A DNA stretch of 7,861 bases. It comes from Lachnoclostridium sp. UBA739. GTDB taxonomy: Bacteria; Bacillota_A; Clostridia; Lachnospirales; Lachnospiraceae. The notes below the pieces were generated by a model. That model worked only from the letters and a program-made list of their open reading frames with translations. It ran no database searches and was not told the origin of the DNA. Of this stretch, positions 1-5,557 are shown piece after piece. Numbering within the stretch: the stretch's first letter is position 1; the number at the start of each line of letters is the position of its first letter. Position numbers and translations under genes: made by a program. The DNA is taken from assembly GCA_002297865.1 (NCBI GenBank), contig DBKX01000010.1, forward strand, positions 17,970-25,830, read 5' to 3'.

Positions 1-785
1 GTTTTACAAAGGAACAGTTAATTGAAGGATTTAAAATCTTAAAACAAAAAGGTGTAAAACATTTTGGTATCCACTCCTTCTTGGCTAGTAACACTGTTTC
101 GAACGAATACTATCCTATGCTTGCCAAAATACTATTTGAATTAGCAGTAGAATTAAAAGAAAAGACAGGCGCAGATATTAAATATATCAATTTATCTGGT
201 GGTGTCGGTATTCCTTATACACCAGACAAAGAGCCAAATGACATAATGGTAATCGGTGAAGGAGTTCGTAAGGCATTCGAGGAAATTCTAGTTCCAGCTG
301 GAATGGGTGATGTTTCAATTTTTACAGAACTAGGCCGTTTTATGTTAGCACCTTATGGCTGTCTTGTTACGAAAGCAATTCATGAAAAGCACATTTATAA
401 AGAATATATTGGAGTCGATGCATGTGCTGTAAACTTAATGCGTCCTGCCATGTATGGAGCGTATCATCACATAACTGTGCTTGGTAAAGAAAATGCGCCT
501 TGCGACCATAAGTATGATGTGACTGGTTCCTTATGTGAAAATAATGATAAATTCGCGATAGACAGAATGCTTCCAAAGATTGATATGGGGGATTATCTTG
601 TCATTCATGATACAGGGGCACATGGTTTTTCAATGGGATATAATTACAATGGAAAATTAAAATCTGCAGAAATTCTGTTGCAGGAGGATGGTACAACAAA
701 ATTAATTCGTAGAGCAGAAACTCCAAAAGACTATTTTGCAACATTTGATTTTTGTGATATCTTGGATGGAGTAAAATACGAATAA
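1..785 (+). CDS. lysA: Diaminopimelate decarboxylase, C-terminal part (5' end outside window)
   Basis: PLP-dependent enzyme that converts meso-diaminopimelate to L-lysine and CO2, the last step of lysine synthesis in the cytoplasm. The frame is open from base 3 with no in-frame start that makes sense; the TTG at 81 lies inside the conserved GIHSFLASNT stretch, so the gene begins upstream of the window. About 260 residues are visible, against roughly 420 for the whole family member, so the N-terminal PLP-lysine is not seen. Visible landmarks are the glycine-rich NLSGGVGIPY (near 195-225), ELGR (327-338) at the place of the usual EPGR phosphate-binding motif, RPAMYGAYH, CENND (534-548) at the place of the usual CESGD, and HDTGAHGFSMGYNYNG near the C-terminus. 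These variants look like a clostridial LysA subfamily rather than damage, because the rest of the protein is intact. The gene is not flagellar and a strong hairpin separates it from the operon downstream. Confidence 0.9.
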   Translation, partial: FTKEQLIEGFKILKQKGVKHFGIHSFLASNTVSNEYYPMLAKILFELAVELKEKTGADIKYINLSGGVGIPYTPDKEPNDIMVIGEGVRKAFEEILVPAGMGDVSIFTELGRFMLAPYGCLVTKAIHEKHIYKEYIGVDACAVNLMRPAMYGAYHHITVLGKENAPCDHKYDVTGSLCENNDKFAIDRMLPKIDMGDYLVIHDTGAHGFSMGYNYNGKLKSAEILLQEDGTTKLIRRAETPKDYFATFDFCDILDGVKYE

Positions 786-809
786 GACCATAATAGATTA
801 AAAGTTTGT

Positions 810-860
810 TAGGATTTCTTTCATAATTAGTTATATGAAAGGAGTCCTATTCTTATTTTA
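810..860 (+). terminator. Intrinsic terminator after lysA
   Basis: A 16-base-pair stem (810-825 with 834-849) contains only two G-U pairs and closes an 8-base AT-rich loop. A T-rich tail (850-859, interrupted by a C and an A) follows. It lies 25 bases after the lysA stop and just upstream of the flgM promoter, so it probably insulates the flagellar operon from lysA transcription. The tail is not a pure T run, so some read-through is possible. Confidence 0.8.
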
Positions 861-872
861 TGGAATTTTTAT

Positions 873-899
873 TAATTTATTTTGCCTAAGTGCCGATAA
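873..899 (+). promoter_or_regulatory. Sigma-28 (SigD/FliA-type) promoter for flgM operon
   Basis: The -10 element GCCGATAA (892-899) is an exact match to the sigma-28 consensus. The -35 element is TAAT (873-876), one base off TAAA, with the standard 15-base spacer. Transcription would start around 905-908, leaving a leader of about 25 bases before flgM. In B. subtilis the flgM gene of the corresponding operon also has a SigD promoter. Because the first gene encodes the anti-sigma factor for this sigma factor, the promoter would form a negative feedback loop. No equally good match was seen elsewhere in the window. Confidence 0.85.
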
Positions 900-914
900 T
901 AAATATGAAGAAAT

Positions 915-921
915 AGAAGGG
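915..921 (+). promoter_or_regulatory. Ribosome binding site deciding the flgM start
   Basis: AGAAGGG is the only purine-rich anti-16S match before flgM. It leaves 2 bases to GTG 924, 5 to GTG 927 and 11 to ATG 933. The GTG at 924 is too close. ATG 933 is preferred because FlgM proteins usually begin with M-K/R-I, although GTG 927 cannot be excluded. Confidence 0.6.
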
Positions 922-932
922 TTGTGGTGAAG

Positions 933-1211
933 ATGAGAATAAACTCAATTAATAAGGTAGACCAGATCTACCGAAAAACAAGTGCTAAGAATAATGTTAC
1001 AAGCACAAAAAAGACTACATCTGATCGCATCGAAATCTCCACAATGGGTAAAGATTTACAGATTGCTAAGAAAGCAGTCAGTGAAGCGGATGATATAAGA
1101 TGGGATAAGGTGAATGACATTAAGAAACGTATGCAGTCTGGTACGTATAACGTTTCCTGTGAAGAAGTAGCTGAAAAGATGGTTGAAAGCTATTTTGACA
1201 CTTCAATTTAA
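933..1211 (+). CDS. flgM: Anti-sigma-28 factor FlgM
   Basis: A small cytoplasmic protein that binds sigma-28 and blocks late flagellar transcription until it is exported through the finished hook-basal body. The 92-residue length fits the family. The N-terminal half is polar and probably unstructured, as in other FlgM proteins. Residues 30-48 (SDRIEISTMGKDLQIAKKA) match the central family motif. Residues 55-83 (IRWDKVNDIKKRMQSGTY, then VSCEEVAEKM) match the C-terminal sigma-binding helices, including the G-x-Y turn and the 'iA-K' helix. The ATG at 933 gives the family-typical MRIN start; a GTG at 924 would add three residues. It is the first gene of the operon, directly under a sigma-28 promoter, and is followed by flgN after 28 bases. 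Confidence 0.92.
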   Translation: MRINSINKVDQIYRKTSAKNNVTSTKKTTSDRIEISTMGKDLQIAKKAVSEADDIRWDKVNDIKKRMQSGTYNVSCEEVAEKMVESYFDTSI

Positions 1212-1239
1212 GTAGTATAGAAAAAGAGAGGTTTAGTTA

Positions 1240-1752
1240 GTGGCGAGTCTTATTGAAGAGTTGATTGATACATTGGAAAAAGAGGATAATATCTATGAGG
1301 AACTTCTTCCAGTGGTAGAAAAAAAGGCACAGATTATTATTAAGAACGACTTAGAAGAACTACAGCACATCACGGCTGTAGAGCAGAATTTTATAGACCA
1401 GATCACAGGTCTTGAACACAACAGGAATAAAATTATCTCTAACATAGCGATCGTTATGAATCGAAAGGTTGAAAGTTTGAATTTAAAGGCAATTGTAGCT
1501 ATGTTAGAAAATCAGCCTACCGAACAGGAAAGGTTAGGCAATCTACATGATGCTCTTATTAAGAAACTCGACAGACTGAAGGAATATAATCTTCAGAATA
1601 AAGCCTTAATTGAACAATCATTAGAGATGATCGAATTCAGTATGAATGTAATACAAAGTGACAGGGTAGCACCTGTTAATAACTATAATAAATCTGCATC
1701 AACTCAGGATATTCCAATTAGCCAGATGGGAATGTTTGATGCAAAACAATAG
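1240..1752 (+). CDS. flgN: FlgN family flagellar export chaperone
   Basis: A cytoplasmic type III export chaperone. In the known family it binds the C-terminal helices of FlgK and FlgL, keeps them from assembling early and delivers them to the export gate. The 170-residue product is almost entirely helical and charged (residues 1-140, coiled-coil-like). The segment LQNKALIEQSLEMIEFSMNVI is the typical conserved FlgN C-terminal helix. It is followed by a low-complexity tail ending in MFDAKQ, also common in Firmicutes FlgN. The start is GTG at 1240, preceded by GAGAGG (1226-1231) with 8 bases of spacing. FlgN sequences diverge strongly, so position next to flgM and flgK supports the call as much as the sequence does. 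Its clients here would be the two FlgK proteins and FlgL downstream. Confidence 0.87.
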   Translation: MASLIEELIDTLEKEDNIYEELLPVVEKKAQIIIKNDLEELQHITAVEQNFIDQITGLEHNRNKIISNIAIVMNRKVESLNLKAIVAMLENQPTEQERLGNLHDALIKKLDRLKEYNLQNKALIEQSLEMIEFSMNVIQSDRVAPVNNYNKSASTQDIPISQMGMFDAKQ

Positions 1753-1765
1753 AATGAATTTGAAT

Positions 1766-1792
1766 TAAAATGCAGGTTAAGCCTGCATTTTA
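1766..1792 (+). terminator. Hairpin between flgN and flgK (weak terminator or attenuator)
   Basis: An 11-base-pair perfect stem (1766-1776 with 1782-1792) with the core TGCAGG/CCTGCA has a 5-base loop TTAAG. Its outer A run pairs with the T run, so the structure looks terminator-like in both directions. The T tract is short (four T, then ATATAG), which suggests partial rather than full termination. I found no convincing promoter between it and flgK, so read-through from the flgM promoter is probably needed. It could also protect or define an RNA 3' end. Confidence 0.6.
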
Positions 1793-1870
1793 TATAGAGA
1801 AAAACAGACATAATTGGAAGGCATATAGGGAACCAATTAATTTAGTTTATATAGAAGAGGTCAGATAAGT
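1793..1870 (+). promoter_or_regulatory. flgK leader with a second inverted repeat and GGA motifs
   Basis: This untranslated stretch holds a 7-base-pair inverted repeat, TAATTGG (1811-1817) with CCAATTA (1833-1839), around a 15-base loop that contains AGGGA (1827-1831), a match to the ANGGA core recognised by CsrA. A further GGA lies at 1816-1818 and another just after the start codon (1874-1876). The ribosome binding site AGAAGAGG (1853-1860) stands 10 bases before ATG 1871. Control by CsrA is a guess; no sigma-28 or good sigma-A promoter was seen here. Confidence 0.35.
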
Positions 1871-3679
1871 ATGGGAAATATTATGACGAGTATGTGGACT
1901 GGTGTATCAGGACTCAAAGCAAATCAGTCAAGTTTGAATACAGTCAGTCACAACCTAGCGAATATCAACACAGAAGGTTATGTAAGACAGCAGATAGTAA
2001 CAAAAGATACCATTTACAATACAATGGGAAATACACATATATCTATGTTACAGGTTGGATATGGTACTAATATTCAGGAAATTAGACAGGTTAGAGATGT
2101 ATTTCTAGATAAAGCTTATCGCATCGAAGTTGGAAGACAAGGATTCTATGAATCACAGAGTGAAGCAACTCAGGAAATTGAAACGGTTTTAGGAGAGTTA
2201 GAAGGTGAGGCATTCCATGATGATATTTCATCCTTTCGAAATACATTACAGGAGTTAGCCAAAGAACCAGATAGTATCGTAAAGCGTGCTGCTGTTGTAT
2301 CCCAAGCAAGTACGCTAGTTGAACGTTCTCAAAGCATCTATCAAGCATTTAAAAAGTATCAACAAAATCTTAATACCCAAGTACAGGATAAAGTAAATAG
2401 AATTAATAAAATCGGCAATCAGATTAAAAGTTTGAATGAACAGATTGTTCGTTATGAGTGTGCATCCGAGAATGCCAATGATTTACGAGATAGCCGTAAC
2501 GCATTATTAGATGAACTCGGTGAAATGGTTAAGATAACATACTCAGAAGATTCCACTGGTAATGTGAACGTTAGCATTGAAGGAAGGCAATTTGTATGGG
2601 ATAAAAGTGTTTATGGGCTCACAACAAAAATGCCAGATGATGAAGCGGGATTATTAGAAGTTGTGTGGGATGATGGGCAGAATACGCCTTTATACGATTT
2701 AACACAGCCATGTAAGAGCGAAAATAACTCTAATATTGGTTCTTTGAAAGGTTTATTAGTTGCTAGAGGAAATACAACAGCCAATTATACAGACATTCCA
2801 GTTCGTGAGAATTTCGCCTCAGAAGCAGATTTTAATGATGCAGTGAAAAAGTATAATGAAGAAATTAACTCTTCCGTTGTTCGTAATACGATGGCACAGT
2901 TTGATCAGCTGATTCATGGAATAGTAACAGCTATCAATGACGTATTATGTCCGAATGTTACTTTTGATAAATATATGGAGAATATGGGATTGGATAAGGG
3001 AGCGACGGGCTTATCTGTAACAGACGCAGACGGAAATAAGATTGACATGTTTAAGGTTCATGTATGGGATGAAAAGAATGCACCAGTTGGTATGGATGCT
3101 GAAAATACCCCTCGTGAAGAATTATTTGAAAGAAAATATACAAAACGTTACACAGAAGCAACGTTATCTTATACGGATGAGAAAGGTGTTGCGCAGACGA
3201 AAAAGGTATATATCTATAATGAGGAAGATCCTAAGGATATCTATTCTTTATATACGACAGATCAGATTCAAATTAATGAAAGAATGCAAAGGGAAGTATC
3301 CTTGCTTCCGCTAAGCAGTACAAGTAAAAATGGCAAAGAGGATGAATTTGCATTTGGCAAATGTCAGGAACTTGTCGATACATTTAACAAGAAAGGCTTT
3401 ACGTTATCACCTAATCAGCTCACAAAATATACGTTTGCAGATTACTATACGGCTTTTGTCGGTGAAGTAGGGACGAAAGGAAAAACCTTTGAGTCTATGG
3501 CAACAGAACAGCAGACAGTAGCTAGTAATATTGACAATCAGCGTTCAACTGTTTTAGGGGTTTCCTCAGAAGAAGAACTAACGAATATGATTCGCTATCA
3601 GTACGCTTATGGTGCCAATTCAAAGTATATTAATGTAATCAATGACATGTTAGATACCATTATTAATTCAATGGGTTAA
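1871..3679 (+). CDS. flgK: Flagellar hook-associated protein 1 (HAP1), first copy
   Basis: An exported structural protein that forms the junction between hook and filament together with FlgL. The N-terminal rod-type motif runs about residues 11-40 and includes SHNLANINTEGYVRQ (26-40). The conserved coiled FlgK core includes NANDLRDSRN at residues 201-210. The C-terminal Flg_bbr_C-type helix is RYQYAYGANSKYINVINDMLDTI plus a short end, ending in NSMG. The middle (roughly residues 340-530) is charged and poorly recognisable, and lacks the DxNG..G..FF element seen in the second copy. At 602 residues it is longer than B. subtilis FlgK (about 507). Four cysteines are present. There is no signal peptide, as expected for type III export. 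ATG 1871 is supported by AGAAGAGG 10 bases upstream; ATG 1883 has no suitable site. Only 26 bases separate it from the second flgK. Confidence 0.88.
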   Translation: MGNIMTSMWTGVSGLKANQSSLNTVSHNLANINTEGYVRQQIVTKDTIYNTMGNTHISMLQVGYGTNIQEIRQVRDVFLDKAYRIEVGRQGFYESQSEATQEIETVLGELEGEAFHDDISSFRNTLQELAKEPDSIVKRAAVVSQASTLVERSQSIYQAFKKYQQNLNTQVQDKVNRINKIGNQIKSLNEQIVRYECASENANDLRDSRNALLDELGEMVKITYSEDSTGNVNVSIEGRQFVWDKSVYGLTTKMPDDEAGLLEVVWDDGQNTPLYDLTQPCKSENNSNIGSLKGLLVARGNTTANYTDIPVRENFASEADFNDAVKKYNEEINSSVVRNTMAQFDQLIHGIVTAINDVLCPNVTFDKYMENMGLDKGATGLSVTDADGNKIDMFKVHVWDEKNAPVGMDAENTPREELFERKYTKRYTEATLSYTDEKGVAQTKKVYIYNEEDPKDIYSLYTTDQIQINERMQREVSLLPLSSTSKNGKEDEFAFGKCQELVDTFNKKGFTLSPNQLTKYTFADYYTAFVGEVGTKGKTFESMATEQQTVASNIDNQRSTVLGVSSEEELTNMIRYQYAYGANSKYINVINDMLDTIINSMG

Positions 3680-3705
3680 TTTATAAGAAGAAAGAAGGGT
3701 AAAGT

Positions 3706-5529
3706 ATGGCATCCACATTTTTTGGATTATCAATTGCAACATCGGGTTTGTATGCAAGCCAGGCGTCTATGAATACAACAGCTCACAATATTTCCAATGC
3801 CAATCGTGAAGGGTATACGAGACAGAATAATATTGTGAAAGCAAACAATGCAATTTCAACTAATAACACATATGGTATGATTGGTACAGGAGTTTATACA
3901 GATAGTATTGTCCAGATAAGAGACCAGTACTATGATACAAAATATCGTACGCAAAATGCTATCTATGGCAATTATTCAACACAGGAATATTATTTGCTTA
4001 GCATTGAAAACTGCATTAGTGAAGTAAATGCAGAAGGTATTACGAAATCATTTGATAATTTTAATACCGCAATGCAGGAATTGTTAAAAGATGCGGGTGA
4101 CAATACTAAGAGAACTCAGGTTTCCAGTATGGCAAGTGGATTTACTGAACTTGTGAATTCCATGGCGAATACATTGGAAAAGCTGCAAAGTGACTGTAAT
4201 GAAGAAATAAAAACTTCTGTAGAGCAGATTAATTCTCTTGCAGAACAGATTGCTTCTTTGAATAAGCAGATTAATACGATTGAATTATCAGGACAGAATG
4301 CCAATGACCTTAGAGATTCCCGTAATCTTTTATTGGATCAGCTTTCCATGTATGCAAACATAACTACATCTGAGACAACATTGGATAATGGAATGTCTAC
4401 AATTTTTACAGTAAGATTGGATGGACAGATTCTAGTTGATAATTATGAGTACAATAAACTGGAAGTAAAACCAATGGATATTTACTATAATCAAAATGAT
4501 ATTGATGGTTTGTATAATATTGTTTGGAGTAACGGACAGGAATTTAATGAAGTAAGTGAAACATTAGGTGGAAAACTTCAGGCATTATTCCTAATGCGAG
4601 ACGGCAACAACCTTGAAAATGTAACTGGAAAAGGGACAGGTGCCGCGGGAAGTACCAAATTAACATTAACCGATACAAATTGTAACGATTTAAATAAATT
4701 ATATATACCAGCTGAGAATGGTGTGGTTAAAATTGGAGCAATGGAATATCACTATTCCAGTTTTAGCTGTACCGTCAAAGATGGAAAATACACCTATGAA
4801 TTTGAATTGACAACTCCACTTTCAAAAGGAGTAAATGGAGAAGATGTTGAAATCGGAAAGAGTGTGACTACAAAAGGTATTCCATTTTATATGAATCAGC
4901 TTACTAATTTTGCAAGAACTTATGCGAGCAACTTTAACAAAATTCATAATGATGGTCAAGATATGAATGGAGATGCCGGGGTTGATTTCTTTACAGGAAA
5001 TCAGGCGAATTCTACAAGGCAGTATGAATTTGATGATACAGTTAAGGACTTTACATTCAAATCGGTTGTGGACCCAGATGCAGATAAGAATGCCAATGAC
5101 AATCTTAATGCAACATATTATAGTATCACTTGTAAAAACTTTACTGTCAATAAAACAATTGTGGGTGACCCTAACAAAATAGCATGTACTTCAAAAATTG
5201 TTGATGGTGTAAGTAAAAATGAGATACTTGAAAAGCTGGTTGGACTTAAAACAGATACGTCGATGTTCAAACAAGGTACACCAGATATGTTCTTACAGAA
5301 ACTTACAACAGATTCTGGTACAGATGCGAAGAAAGCAACTATATTTACTAAGAGTCAGGAAAATATCCTTAAGGTTGTAGATAATCAGAGAATGTCGATA
5401 TCAAGTGTTGACCAGGATGAAGAAAGTATGGATTTGGTTAGATTCCAGAATGCATACAACCTTTCATCAAAAGTAATTCAGACAATGAATCAGATTTATG
5501 ATACGTTGATAAATGGTTTAGGTATCTAA
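3706..5529 (+). CDS. flgK: Flagellar hook-associated protein 1 (HAP1), second copy
   Basis: A second FlgK-type junction protein of 607 residues. It has the more classical start, MASTFFGLSIATSGL, followed by the rod motif AHNISNANREGYTRQ (residues 26-40). NANDLRDSRN is at 198-207, matching the first copy. The FlgK-typical stretch GIPFYMNQLTNFARTYASNFN leads into D419-M-N-G-D-A-G-V-D-F-F429, an acidic loop common in FlgK. The C-terminal helix is RFQNAYNLSSKVIQTMNQIYDTL. The insert around residues 305-395 is rich in beta-type sequence and probably exposed. Six cysteines are present. The start ATG 3706 has AGAAGGG (3693-3699) 6 bases upstream. It diverges strongly from the first copy outside the termini and the DLRDSRN core, which indicates an old duplication. 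By sequence this copy is the closer match to canonical FlgK. Confidence 0.9.
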   Translation: MASTFFGLSIATSGLYASQASMNTTAHNISNANREGYTRQNNIVKANNAISTNNTYGMIGTGVYTDSIVQIRDQYYDTKYRTQNAIYGNYSTQEYYLLSIENCISEVNAEGITKSFDNFNTAMQELLKDAGDNTKRTQVSSMASGFTELVNSMANTLEKLQSDCNEEIKTSVEQINSLAEQIASLNKQINTIELSGQNANDLRDSRNLLLDQLSMYANITTSETTLDNGMSTIFTVRLDGQILVDNYEYNKLEVKPMDIYYNQNDIDGLYNIVWSNGQEFNEVSETLGGKLQALFLMRDGNNLENVTGKGTGAAGSTKLTLTDTNCNDLNKLYIPAENGVVKIGAMEYHYSSFSCTVKDGKYTYEFELTTPLSKGVNGEDVEIGKSVTTKGIPFYMNQLTNFARTYASNFNKIHNDGQDMNGDAGVDFFTGNQANSTRQYEFDDTVKDFTFKSVVDPDADKNANDNLNATYYSITCKNFTVNKTIVGDPNKIACTSKIVDGVSKNEILEKLVGLKTDTSMFKQGTPDMFLQKLTTDSGTDAKKATIFTKSQENILKVVDNQRMSISSVDQDEESMDLVRFQNAYNLSSKVIQTMNQIYDTLINGLGI

Positions 5530-5557
5530 GAGTAAACAGAAGGAGGGAAGAACGACT

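Noticed and set aside
924..932. GTG 924 as the flgM start
   Set aside because: It would leave only 2 bases after the AGAAGGG site and adds MVK before the family-typical MRIN start at 933.
1811..1853. A promoter directly upstream of flgK (TTGGAA as -35, or GCATATAG as a sigma-28 -10)
   Set aside because: TTGGAA has no -10 at 16-18 bases, and GCATATAG lacks the CGAT core and any TAAA at the right distance.
3042..3314. 90-codon + frame open stretch within the first flgK, and similar open stretches on both strands elsewhere
   Set aside because: They lie wholly inside well-supported flagellar genes, have no ribosome binding sites that stand out, and their translations show no family features.
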